From contig JANSLP010000034.1 in assembly GCA_029298735.1 (NCBI GenBank), forward strand, positions 116,166-180,165: DNA of 64,000 nt, read 5' to 3'. The first letter of the stretch is position 1. Every line of letters begins with the position of its first letter. The position numbers were made by a program, and so were the translations under genes. Shown here piece after piece: positions 45,868-56,793 of the stretch. This stretch comes from Ophiostoma sp. CBS 140.51. Its lineage: Eukaryota > Ascomycota > Sordariomycetes > Ophiostomatales > Ophiostomataceae. Below the pieces are notes generated by a model. It did no database searches, was not told the DNA's origin, and saw only the letters and a list, made by a program, of their open reading frames with translations.

Positions 45868-46963
45868 CTTTTTCCCAATCTTCTTTTATTTTGATTTCAT
45901 CATTTTTGCACAGCGTTTGATTTATTTTTGCGGCGTTCTTTTGGGGGCGGGCACGGGACGCCGGAAAAAACAGAAGGGGAACAAACCAGCCGGCGCATTC
46001 AAAACAATATCTTTTTTATATTGTTGAGCCACACTGAAAGGTGATTTCTGGCTCATCCTTCTATTTCTTCTTTATTTTTTGAGCACCGGCTTGCTCTTTT
46101 CTTTTTTCCTTTTGCGTGGAGAAATGGGTGGGAAGAGATCCTTTCCGTTTCTTTTTCATGATTACTTTTCTCTTTTTTCCTTTGTTGTCACACACTGATC
46201 ATGGACCCGGGCACGGATCTTCCAAGGGAACCGGAAGGTGTGGGAACTCTGCGGCGTTTCTTATATTTTGGATTTTGATCTTTTACGATCTTGGCGTACG
46301 GGGACCTCTTTTTTGCTTTTCTGTACTATTACCCACATTTGGCTTTGATTTTTTGCTCGTTTTGATTTTCAGGAGCAAAAAAGGGAGGGTAATATTTCAT
46401 TATATTACAAAAGGGGGGAGGACATTCAAAAAGATGAATCGTTCCTAAGATCCCCAACCGGCGTGGAACGGTGTTTTCACTGCCAAACATTAGAACCAAT
46501 TCAACTCTACCAATATATACCTACACTATTTTGTGTACCAAAAAACATAGTTCCTACTATTATGTAATGTGATTTTGGTGACAACTGCACTAGACTTGGG
46601 ATGCAGAATAAAACAAACACGAGACGAAAGAAGAGGAAAATACGAGATAAAAAAGGAAGAAAATATCCGATGAAAAACAATAACATATATCAGAAAGGAG
46701 GATAAACACGTCAACAGGAGTTGTTTAGATAAAAGTAGCCGTCCATGGAATTGTTGGTATTCAATCTAAGTGCGAATCAACAAGGCCATCTCTACAACGT
46801 ATGTTTCGTCTGAATTAATTGGTCAAAAGAAAACAAACAGTGGGATAGATTTTGTCACTTTCTGTGAGCAGCTGGCGCTCCGAGAAACGACAGTTGCATT
46901 TCCCGTTGAATATTCTCAAATAAAAGACACAGAGGCATGTGGCATTTCTCTCCTTCATTCTCT
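45868..46963. other. 3' flank of the PPR gene, AT-rich
   Basis: T-rich and AT-rich DNA with no coding frame. It probably contains the 3' UTR of the PPR gene. Confidence 0.5.
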
Positions 46964-47192
46964 TCACTTCGTGACCCGGGTCTTTCTCTCATTGTTCTTG
47001 ACGAAAGCCGTCTTGGCGTGTCTCCAAAATTCTGGCATGGAGAAGGGTACGGTGTGGCTCGACTGCCTGTAGTTGGAGACGTGGGGGACATAGCATGCAT
47101 AATATAAAGGCGAGAGAAATGAACCAAAGGGCAGGGCTTATGTCATCAGGGTCGGGCAGCGTCCAACTTGAAGCAACAGAGGGATTGCACAT
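46964..47192 (-). CDS. tentative fourth member of the small two-exon family
   Basis: Proposed exons complement(join(46964..47066,47125..47192)), 56 residues, with a 58-nt intron (donor GTTCAT, acceptor CTACAG). The product begins MCNPSVASSWTLPDPDD and ends MPEFWRHAKTAFVKNNERK plus RVTK. The C-terminal block resembles the other copies (PE-x(4)-A-x(4)-..-ER/REK), and a Trp lies at a similar place in exon 1. The strand and exon sizes also match. However the intron phase is 2 rather than 0, the donor is weak, and similarity is low, so it could be chance. Reading without the intron gives a 67-residue frame with no similarity. Confidence 0.35.
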
Positions 47193-48265
47193 ATGTCTTT
47201 ACTGTCTTCAATTGACCAGTAACCAGTGAGATACACGAAAAGCATCAGATTCGACTTTGCTTCGTGTCGCAAAATAACATTAGAGGGTACCTGTGCTCAT
47301 AGATGCGACTCGTCGCTTGTAAAGAGAAAGCAAAAAAATAAAGAAAGGGAGAAAAAAAGGTGCAAGAATAAGAACGATTGCAAAGTTACGGTGTGTAAGA
47401 AACTCTGAAGATATGGTGGCTATTTGGTCAATTAGCTTGTGCTCCTAAGACATTCTCATTCTCTAAGCCCTGTTCAACCCCCTCGTTTATCCTATGCATC
47501 GCAAGCAAAGTCCGCGGTTCTACTCGTTGCCATACGAACATGCTTCGTGTCTTTTGAGCGACACTCCCAAGAGGATGCAAAGATAGCAGAATACGATTTT
47601 CTCCTTCCGGAAGTCATCGTCCCAAGACAAGACAAGATAATTCCCGAGATGATACTTAAACATGGGCCTATTTACAAAGTATTACTTTGTAGCCCTGGAC
47701 AAACATTCACAGGAAATCGCGGGAAGCCTGGGAGGATCCTCTCAGCCCCCCTTCTCACCATTGCTCGCGGGAACATCGTAGCATTGAGTCGAGGCTAGCC
47801 CCACTAAGACCCGGTTTTCCTGCAGAAGACAGGGGCTTACCGAATTGCTGGGTCGTGCCAAGCACAGGAGGGTAGACCATCTGTTCCTTCCTGTCAGACT
47901 GATCACATTGTTTCAAAGCGAGGACCGGGTAAAGTCTTTGAAAGAAAGAAGCACATCACAAGAAATACGACAGGCTACAACAGAAGGCATACGATTTGGT
48001 ATCTGTCACTGATATATGCAGGGGATGGCATGTTAAGAAACATAAAATAGAGCAACCTGGTATTTAAGAAGGGTAAAGACATGGGTGAGGGGGTAAGCCA
48101 TGATGCCACACAGTTCTTTCCCGGCCCGACAGTCTGGGACGCCAAGTAAGAAAAAGAAAATAAAAAGAGTCCCAACATGTTGGTCATTGACAAAATGCAA
48201 CGTCGAAGACAGGCGGTGAAGTCAAAAGGAACCGCCGCCATGGCACCCTGTGCCGACCTCTTCTC
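47193..48265. other. gene-poor spacer
   Basis: AT-rich; one plus-strand open frame (47439-47798) has no recognisable domain and poor codon structure. Nothing else seen. Confidence 0.4.
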
Positions 48266-48536
48266 TCATCCCCGAGCATTGTTCTTCTCCCTGCTCTGCC
48301 GCATCTCCTCGATCAAAGCCGTCGTGGCGCGTGCATCTTTTGCAATCTCTTCTGGTGTCCGTGGACGGTTGTTGATAAGTTGAGGTCGGTGCTCCTGAAC
48401 AGATTAGACATGTCAAAAGAAAGCGCATATGTAGCAAAAGTTTAGAAGTACGAACCGGCAGCATCAAGTGATGTTCGTTAGTCCAAGTGCCCGCATCCAA
48501 CACCAAGGCGTCAATGTTTTCTGTAGCCAAGGGCAT
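48266..48536 (-). CDS. small two-exon protein, family copy B (69 residues)
   Basis: Exons complement(join(48266..48394,48456..48536)); the 61-nt intron (donor GTTCGT, CTAAT branch region, acceptor TTCAG) is phase 0. Exon 1 encodes MPLATENIDALVLDAGTWTN then EHHLMLP; exon 2 holds NNRPRTPEEIAKDARATTAL and ends IEEMRQSREKNNARG. It matches copy A (52.9 kb) in layout and in two blocks: an LxAGxW segment near the end of exon 1, and RT-x-EEI-x(2)-DA followed by an I-E-(E/Q) helix. No signal peptide, membrane segment or Cys. I do not recognise the family and assign no function. The shared splice phase and motif with copies A and C make it a real gene rather than chance. Confidence 0.72.
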
Positions 48537-50759
48537 TGTAAAGAAAGTATGCGTAGTAATTTGCTTCCTCTTTGGTGGGAGTTTGAGAAGAGATGGACAG
48601 AACCGGACTTGATAGCCTCTGGAGTGAAAAAAGGTAGAGATTTCGATTAAGAAAAGATGACGGTCGAGATAGTGGTTGGGCCGTTAATAAAAGAAGCATA
48701 TGGGAGGAAGCGGTAGAAAATAAACAGAGCCAGGAAGATTTCCAAGAACATGTGTCGAAGTGAGGGGAACATTTGGGCTTTTATGGATCTCCTTTTCTAA
48801 CCGTGCTACCCATGTGTTTGTTTTAGCTCCACTTCTCTCTTTTTCATATTCACTACAAGGCTGGCAATATGACAGGGAAAAAGGAGGGTCGGGTATTAGT
48901 TGTCGGCATGTGGTATGCTGGACCCTGGTCAGTACGACGGTGATGTGATGAACGGTGTAGGTTAGCAAATTATTACAATGGGTGGCCATTATGACGGAAA
49001 ATGGGGCCTGGCATCAACAACGAGTGTCGGGTTTCTTAAAAACATGTTGAAGGACAGGAAAGCTCTATTAAAAATAAAATAAATATGTCAGATGACAATG
49101 GGGCTGAAAGAGGCAAGCACGAGGTGTATATATACAAAATATACTTTACCGCGCCTATTCCATACCAACGGTTGGAATGAGATACGCATTTTGTTGTCAC
49201 ACAACACAAGGATCGATACGCAGTATTCAACACTCATGTGAGTTACACTTGGGCTGAAGGGAACCGTTCAGACTAACTGGTTTTCTTGTGGTGTACCCGC
49301 AGCCCAGGCAGTTTCGAGGATGTGGTTCCCAGTCGGGTATATAGCAGCCCACGTTTGCAAATTATAATTCTCCGAGGAAAATCACTGGACACCAAGCCGC
49401 CGGGTTTATCACTATTCAGAACCTCGAGGATTTTCTGAAAAGTTGAACCCGTTTGGCCCGAAAGCCCTGCAGTGTGTGTTGCGCAATGCAAATGAGAAAG
49501 AGTAGCTGTAGATGGACTAAACTGTCTGGAAAACACTGGTCAGGCAGAAATCCGCCCCAGTTTCCAAACCATCGACGCCATGATAAATGTTGTTTTCTTC
49601 AAAGAAGAAATCTCAAGGCCTTTACAAGTGCGTGTCAATACTAGTCGAATCATGCTGGGTAGGTGGGTAGGACATGTATCATGCAAGTAGTCCCATAATT
49701 TTCGGCTTGTTTTGCCTTTGTCCTGTCGGGCTGTCATTTCATTTATGTGTGTCGCACAATGCGTTGTTCGAAGAAGTTTCGACGCTTCCATTTCTCAGAT
49801 TTCGCAACGGCTTTTGAGAGATCAGTTAGGCTCATCGCAGCGACATGGCTTGTGAATCTACACGGTTTCGCGCGAGACTTCGTTGTGAATCTTTTTTACC
49901 TGGTCGTTCTTGCCTCCTCTGTAAGAATATGTGTGTAAGTGCTGCATTAGGAAGTTGGTGGGTCGCTCCCGCTAGTTGCCGTTCCACATCAAACTTAAAT
50001 AGAACGCTTGATCTAGTGTTTCAGTGCCAAAGAATCAACAATAAAGTTACCTCATCCCACGAGCTCTTCAGTCTCAGTTGGACTTGTTTGACATCTCAAT
50101 TAATTTCGCGATACAGTGCTCATTTTTTCCCGACGCATGTGCTATGCCTAACCCACCCACCGAAATAGTGCCGTACACGCCCCTCCGTCTTTAGTCCTTC
50201 TTTAGTGTTTTTCTTTTTCTTTTTCTCCCCCCCCTCCCCTTTACTCCTCTTTTCTTCTTCTCCTATTACCGTAGCCTATCAGATCGTGGTACAGCGACAC
50301 CTCAATTTTCTTCTCAAGGTTTTGCTCGTCTCATGTTCTGCACATGGTATTCCTCTCTGACCCGAGTGCCCGGCAAAGAGCTTCCAAAAATGTTTCTGTC
50401 GAGGTGTCACCAAGCATGATATGATCGACACACAATAAAAACCTCAGTAAGTTTATAAAATATCTAAACATGAAATTCTATTCAAAGTCAATAAATAGAG
50501 ATATGGCCCAAAATCTCGTCGTTTCATGAAACAGAACGCTCTCGGCGCTCTCAAGCATGTCCGCAATATGAACCACACAATACCCCGGTAAGTGAGAGAA
50601 TAAAAACGCTTTTGACTCAATGAGGACTGAAAATCAAACATGAGAGAGTGAAGGTGGGGACAGATTGAAAGGGAAAAAAGACATCATTAAAAACAGTGCT
50701 AAAGGGAATGAGTGAAAGGAGACAAAGTGTGGCTGGATGTGCATTTTAGCAACGTCGCT

Positions 50760-50790
<31 letters not shown>

Positions 50791-51122
50791 CTTTTCAGGA
50801 AAGCGAAGTGTGGCTTGCGGGCCCGAGAGTCTCCATTGGAGTGGTGGCGGGGGTGACTCGCGACTGGATGGTTTGGCTTGAGTGAGGCTTAAAGAATCAA
50901 TTGGACAGCATTGTGTGATGCCTATCAAATCAAGTTGTGAAATACGATAAGAGTTTTTTTCGTTTATCGATAAGAGTGTTATCATGAGAGGGAAGGAAGA
51001 GCATCGACGAGTAGTCGAACTGACCGACGAGGCAAAGAAACGGTCTGGAAAGGACAGAAGACTTGAAAAAGAGAGCATCTTCTTAAAAGCAACAGCGGGC
51101 ACTATTTTTAGGTCCTTTTTCA
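48537..51122. other. gene-poor AT-rich stretch
   Basis: I looked for further members of the small family on both strands. Weak resemblances near 49.5 and 50.35 kb were not convincing. A TG dinucleotide repeat lies at 50762-50790. No other gene. Confidence 0.4.
50762..50790 (+). repeat. TG dinucleotide microsatellite
   Basis: About 14 uninterrupted TG units in noncoding DNA. Confidence 0.95.
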
Positions 51123-51410
51123 TCACGTTTTCCTGCTGTTCTCCCGCTGCCTTTTCTTCTGGCGCCGTGACATGTTCACGATAAACCTGCGTGCGGCCGT
51201 TGCGATCTGCTTTAGTGTTCTCGCCGGCGTGTTGACAGACGCTTCGGAGCATCCATTGACGGCCTGCTCCAGAATCTAGCTGCGTTAGATAAGAGGAATA
51301 AAGTAAGAGAAAACCCTAATTTGGATGAGGTTGCATACCGGTTGAAACACTTGGTGTTGGTTGACCTAGTCAATATGAGGCAGCGAGGAACTGCTAACTC
51401 CTGCAGACAT
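51123..51410 (-). pseudogene. small two-exon family copy C, broken by a stop in exon 1
   Basis: The reading is exon 1 at 51339-51410 and exon 2 at 51123-51275, with a 63-nt phase-0 intron (donor GTATGC, TCTAAC branch, acceptor GCTAG). Exon 2 encodes 50 residues including PARTLKQIATAARRFIVN and a basic tail ending QRENSRKT; it aligns with the RT-x-EEI block of copies A and B. Exon 1 begins MSAGVSSSSLPHID and then has TAG as codon 15, ten codons before the donor. In copy B that same distance from the donor is occupied by Trp (TGG), so one G-to-A change explains the break. Alternatives are an undetected intron, a start elsewhere, or stop readthrough. Confidence 0.6.
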
Positions 51411-52920
51411 TACTCTCGTTTCTGAAATGTTGCTGGCTTTGTCTCGATCCGGAAAGACTCGGATGACAAAACAAAAGCAAAATCTGGTTTGAAAATGTCC
51501 TTGTAGGTCGTCTCAGAGAGGATATATATGGTGGCGCGATTCTAATGAAAAAGGAAGTCCCTCAGGTACGAGTGGATAAATGCTATGAACGAAAAACAAA
51601 CAAAAGGCTCACCATTAGTGATAGACAAAAGAACATTACAAAAACTGGTAAAACGCCGCACATGAGGTCAGGATGTGGAAGAAGTAACAGAGAAAATGGA
51701 TGGTAAGGTAAGAAAGGAAGCAGGTTTAACTGAGGAGGCCTACATTGCATGGCAAGAGGGAGAAAGGAAATTGACAGCATATTTCCTGTATACACTGCAC
51801 AATTGCAGTTTCTCTTACAGATTCCTCAGTCGGGCGGGCCATTGAAACAGTGACAATAGGGTAGGAATATAAGAGCAGTAAGTCAAAAAAGATGACCAGA
51901 GACTCTAGATGGGGATTGGCAAGTGTTGTTCAGATGGGTTAGAGTGGGAATGCTTCGAGGGAAAATTGATAAGACAGAACCGTTTTGCGAAAAGAAATGT
52001 GCCCGCACTGCATCCTTGCCGTTTTGAAACAAATGCCTCCCATTGGGCTTACAGTGCATACGGACCGTAAACATGTCATGAACGAACGTGTTGCAACGCA
52101 AGAATTCCGTTTGAAATCAACACTGCCCCGCCGCCGTTTTGAGAGGCTTTCTTTCAGTAGACTTGAAGTGCTTTTCAGAATTGTCTCGCGGTTTGCCAGT
52201 AACAAGTCGTCTAAGAGTCAATTTTGGACGAATTCAGCGCCGTATTACAGAAGCATGGTGCAGAACGCAGTCCTAGTCACCCTGCCAAAAACCACTTTAG
52301 TGGTTCGTTTTGGAGAAACATTACCAGGTGGAAACAAGACAGGAGATCAAAAATGTCACGGGGATAACTTTGCCGATGATTAAGCACGATATATTATGAA
52401 ATTGCACCCTGTACATATCAATTTAGTCCATAAGTTCAAAGCGGCAATTGCCGCTCCCGTCTTTTCAACCATTAGATAGCTGGCGGGACGAGATCGAGAA
52501 AACGAAAAGCTTCAAATTTAGCACAAGGAGAAGGGAAGAAAACTCTAGAAAATGAGCGCTGTTCAGATTTCCAGGGAAAATACGTGCTATACAATCTTTG
52601 AGCTGTGTATTGAGAATATATAAATATATATACAATTGGTATCTAAGACGGTTGTACACCTTTTACAAATCAGAAAGAAAGAAAGGTTGAAAAACTGAAG
52701 TGGACAGTAGAGTCTTTAGTCTCAAAGCAGCAAAAAGAGCAAAGACCCACCCACAAACAGCCACATAAAACTAAACAGTCAGCAGAGCAGCGCAAGTGGA
52801 AAATGCAAAACATTACAGAAGTTAACCAACTGTTTTCAATCAAACTACTTGCAACGCAAGGCAACCATCTAGTCCACCGAGAAAGAATATGGTAAACTTC
52901 TATCTGGCATCCACTTGTTG
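51411..52920. other. gene-poor spacer between copies C and A
   Basis: AT-rich. A plus-strand frame at 51985-52383 (132 codons) has no recognisable domain. Nothing else seen. Confidence 0.4.
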
Positions 52921-53193
52921 CTACAGACTGTTGCTTCTTTCCAGATTCTGTTGCTCAATGACAGCCACCATGGCGTTGGCATCGGCAAGAATCTCCTCAA
53001 GTGTTCTGACAAGACCACCTGTGAGCTCTGTCTTCTAGAAAGTATTAGCCTTTGACAATAAAAAACTCGAAATTAAGACCCAAAGATGAGAATTAAGACA
53101 TACCACTTGATGCTCGGGTTGCTGTTCCAGCTGTTCATCGGCCCATCCACCGGCGTGTAAGGTCACAGTGTTGGTGTCTTGGGTATCAGCCAT
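52921..53193 (-). CDS. small two-exon protein, family copy A (67 residues)
   Basis: Exons complement(join(52921..53034,53104..53193)); the 69-nt phase-0 intron has a canonical GTATGT donor, a GCTAATAC branch site and a TTTCTAG acceptor. Exon 1 encodes MADTQDTNTVTLHAGGWADE then QLEQQPEHQV; exon 2 encodes KTELTGGLVRTLEEILADAN and then AMVAVIEQQNLERSNSL. The second exon is predicted as one amphipathic helix. The protein is acidic and lacks a signal peptide, membrane segment or Cys, so it is probably intracellular. It shares layout and motifs with copies B and C. Neither exon alone is long enough for ordinary ORF calling. No family recognised, no function assigned. Confidence 0.75.
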
Positions 53194-55005
53194 TGGGAGT
53201 TGTATACTGTGTGTTATGTCGTTGATTTTTGTTTAAAAAAACCAAAGAAAAGAAAAGAAGATAGGCGTGAAAAGAATGAGAAACAAATTGATTCAGAAAT
53301 TAAATGGAGTTGTAGTTGAGCTGAGGGAAGGGAAAGTGACTGTTAAGCCAAGTAAATGAACAAAATAGTACAAAAAAAGTTGCAGTGCTGAGCCCTTATG
53401 TAGTAAGAAGAAACTAGTTGGTGAGGATAATGGGTAAATTATAGGGTTGTTTCGTATGGATAAGTCAAAACATATGGGAAGGTAAGGATGCCCCGAGAGT
53501 GACGGACGTGGCCTTTTATGTTGACGTAAATAAAAATTGGGAGAATAGATGGTGCAAAAATGGAAAGATATTGAAGAGCAAAGACACAGTATACCAAGTG
53601 ACAGAAATACAACTGACAACGTTTTGCGCCATTTTGATTTTTTGTTCTTTTGAACTATTTCTTCTCGTGTAACGATGTTGATATTCCCAGCCGACAAAAA
53701 TACCCAGCTTGGTGGTTAATGGGTATCTCGACTCTTTGTGTCACATGAACAGATGCATCTACCCGTGCCCAAAGGACGAATCAGCATGGGGCATAGAAAA
53801 TAAGGGCGGTTCTGGGTTTTAGCAGATTCGTTTAGACACCAAACATGCACTTCCATGTCATTTTTGGATTACAACCCACACCACGCAGGCCGAAAGTCTG
53901 CACGGCCTACAGCTGTGCGGTCTTGTGTTTCGCCACGCGGGTCCAATGTAACAGCGGCAAAAATGGTGCCCGAAACGAAGCGAACAATGTTGTGCAGAAC
54001 GAATTTCCCGTTGCAATCATATACCCTATGAGCGTACTCAGTCGTCAATACGCTTCTGTTGTTTGTTTTCCCACCCCGTGGGCAAATTGCCGTTCATAGG
54101 GCAGACTGTGGTGTCCGACTGCGCATGCATCATGGAGCAGGAGCATTGATATTGATCCTTTCACTTGGCGGAGAACTAGAAACAGTACAGCCACAGAGGC
54201 TAACAGAACTAACTGGGCAAGAATATCGAAATTTGCCTCCTCGAAAGTCGAAACCACTTCTTTACACGCTCATATTCAATAATTTTTTATTATTATCCGT
54301 CTGCAACCAGCCGTGATCTCTGTGGAACCATGGCGTTGTTACCCTCGCAGCCCTGCCACACCCGGCGGGTACCATCCATCCTGGCTTGGGAGGTCCAGCT
54401 TTCCAACATCTCGTCTATAAGACAAGTGTCAAGAAATAGCAAGATTATAGCTCCAAAATGGCAAATTATATGCTTTTTATCAGCACAACTGAAGGACCCG
54501 AGGTAGCTAAATCTCGATAACATGTCGTTGAAGATGTTTTGTTAGTGGAGCTTTCCGTGCCTTGGCTAGCGCCATATGGCAGTTTTGGATAAAAAATCCG
54601 GGGAAAGAGCGACCTGCGAGCTTTCCATACAATTATTTGGAGCACACGTGATCCAAGTATTCATGACTAATCATATGCACTAGTCCGTAACCAGCAAGTA
54701 CCTCTTCCAAGACGGACGACATCTACGCAGTAGTACTCAGAATGTGCAATTTTCGGCTTCATTTTAAGAAAAAAATTATCCTCGGGTGGCCCCTCCTTTC
54801 TTCCTCCTCTTTTTATTTCTCACATCCTTTCAAGCCTCGGCAAGCGACACTTCTCTACCTACACCACGAAATCAATTGATTCCTCAATCTCAACATAAGA
54901 CGAAACACGAGGTAGCTGTGACCTGACACAACACACGCAAACCTTTTTTCGCATCGATCTTCATTTTCACACCCTTCCGCCACACAATCACACAACTTCA
55001 CAGCC
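53194..55005. other. spacer upstream of copy A and of pantoate-beta-alanine ligase
   Basis: A divergent 1.8-kb spacer. Short minus-strand frames near 54.05-54.5 kb were checked against the small family and rejected. No gene. Confidence 0.4.
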
Positions 55006-56358
55006 ATGTTTCGCAGCGGTGTCACATCAGCAGCGAGAGCCGTGACGAAGAGCTCGCCAATCTCAGTGGAGACGATGGCCGCCGCGAGCACGACAGGACG
55101 CCGTGTACCCCTTTGGGGAACGGGTGGCCAAGACTGTACCACCACCCCGGCGATGCCAAACAAGACAACGGTGACGACTATTTCTGCCGGGCGTCGCTCA
55201 TTCCACACCACATTCATTCGCAGCAGTGGGGCCAGCGCTGCACGGGCGGCTACCCCTGCTCCGAGCGGGGCAGCAGCAGCTTCAACAGCAGAGTCTGCCA
55301 CCGCCCAAGAGGATGGCCAAGACACCATCCCCGGCACGTCCATCCGTGTCTTCCGTACCGTGGCGGGCCTCCGTGCCTGGCGCCGCCAGCAGCTCTTGGC
55401 GGGGCGTACAGTGGGTCTCGTACCCACCATGGGCGCTCTGCACGAGGGCCATATGGACCTGGTGCGTGCCGCCGCCCGCGATAATGACGCGGTCGTAGTC
55501 ACCATCTATGTCAACCCCACGCAGTTTGGCGTCCACGAGGACCTAGGCAGCTACCCACGTACCTGGGAGGCGGACGGCAAAGCGTTGGCGGGTGTTCAGT
55601 CTTCTCTGAAGGGGACCGCGAAAGGCAAGATTGAGGCCGTCTTCGCACCCACGACGGCAGAAATGTATCCCTCGGGCCCGCCCAGCCAGGAAGTCAACGG
55701 CCACGGCAGCTTTGTCACCATCACGCCTGTTGGCCAGCTTTTGGAAGGTGCCAGCCGGCCCACGTTCTTCCGCGGCGTGGCCACCGTGTGCATGAAACTG
55801 TTCCATATCGTGCAGCCCGAGACGGCGTATTTCGGTCAAAAGGATGTCCAGCAGACGGTCGTGTTGCGCCGCATGGTGCGCGACTTTGCTATCCCTCTCA
55901 AACTGGTGGTGGGCCCGACTATGCGGGAACAGCCCGATGGTCTAGCCTTGAGCTCGCGGAATGTGTACCTGGGCACGCGGCGACGAGCCGTGGCGAATGT
56001 GTTGCGGCGGTCGCTACTGGCGGCGGAGGCGGCTGCTGTCAGTGACCCAAGCTTGACGCATGACCAGATTCTTGCGGCGGCGCACCGCGTGGCGGACGAA
56101 ACGCTGGCGGCGCAAAAGCAGCTGCCGCCGCACGAGCGGGCCCTGTTTGAGATTGACTACTTATCACTATCTGAGGCGGACACGATGGAGGAGCTGAAGG
56201 GTGACCAGCAGGTTGACCGGGCAAAGGGTGCCATTTTGAGCGGTGCCGTGCGAATGCTGCCCGTAGAGGACCCTCAACCCGGCGAAGACCTAGGCCACAG
56301 CAGTGGCCCTCTGGTTCGGTTGATTGACAACATCATTATTGAACCGAAGGAGAACTAG
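55006..56358 (+). CDS. PAN6: pantoate--beta-alanine ligase (pantothenate synthetase)
   Basis: A single exon of 450 residues. It joins pantoate and beta-alanine with ATP to make pantothenate for CoA. Core motifs: VGLVPTMGALHEGHMDLV (140-149 is the HIGH-like ATP loop), YVNPTQFG, YFGQKDVQQ, and the KMSKS-like LALSSRNVYL. About 110 residues precede the catalytic domain; they are rich in Ala/Ser/Thr/Arg with few acids (MFRSGVTSAARAV, RRSFHTTFIRSS), suggesting mitochondrial import. The bacterial and yeast enzymes (about 280-310) lack this extension. Two internal insertions (for example VQSSLKGTAKGK) add length. Strong family call; the location is inference. Confidence 0.96.
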   Translation: MFRSGVTSAARAVTKSSPISVETMAAASTTGRRVPLWGTGGQDCTTTPAMPNKTTVTTISAGRRSFHTTFIRSSGASAARAATPAPSGAAAASTAESATAQEDGQDTIPGTSIRVFRTVAGLRAWRRQQLLAGRTVGLVPTMGALHEGHMDLVRAAARDNDAVVVTIYVNPTQFGVHEDLGSYPRTWEADGKALAGVQSSLKGTAKGKIEAVFAPTTAEMYPSGPPSQEVNGHGSFVTITPVGQLLEGASRPTFFRGVATVCMKLFHIVQPETAYFGQKDVQQTVVLRRMVRDFAIPLKLVVGPTMREQPDGLALSSRNVYLGTRRRAVANVLRRSLLAAEAAAVSDPSLTHDQILAAAHRVADETLAAQKQLPPHERALFEIDYLSLSEADTMEELKGDQQVDRAKGAILSGAVRMLPVEDPQPGEDLGHSSGPLVRLIDNIIIEPKEN

Positions 56359-56793
56359 AGGTAGAAGGAGGGCTGGTGGTGAAAGGGATGAAGTATATAC
56401 GTCGAATGGGAGGAAAACTGAAGTTTACAAAAACAGCGAGCATACGGACATTAGCATTTTTCATTTGCATTTCACATTTTACGGAGGCTTTTATGAGAAG
56501 ATGGATTATTTTGCTGCTGCATATAAGGAGGGCATCGAAAAATTTGGCCGAGGATATGATGATTAACACATGGCCACTGAGCCAAAACTTAATACACAAA
56601 AAGCATATTTCACAAACGGCTTGTCATTCCATCCTCGTTTGATGATATCCTATGTGATGATTGATGCTTATCTAAAAACATATTTACAATATTACTGGGT
56701 AAAAAGCTACGAGTTGACCGAATGATGATACACAAAAAGCGGCGGTCGGTCAAAGCCGTCTTTCTTCTCTTGACCTTTTGACTTGACTTCCTC
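56359..56793. other. convergent spacer
   Basis: Shared 3' flank of the pantothenate synthetase and acyltransferase genes; no gene seen. Confidence 0.45.

Noticed and set aside
47439..47798. 119-codon plus-strand frame
   Set aside because: No recognisable domain and codon use unlike the neighbouring genes.
50330..50420. Minus-strand segment reading TSTETFLEALCRALGSERN, a possible further family exon 2
   Set aside because: Shorter, no usable in-frame acceptor upstream and no matching exon 1.
51985..52383. 132-codon plus-strand frame between the small family copies
   Set aside because: No domain, no resemblance to the family, no splice support; could be a young gene but unsupported.
54293..54523. 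Minus-strand frame with ESWTSQAR, a possible family copy
   Set aside because: No good donor or exon 1 at the expected distance; similarity too weak.
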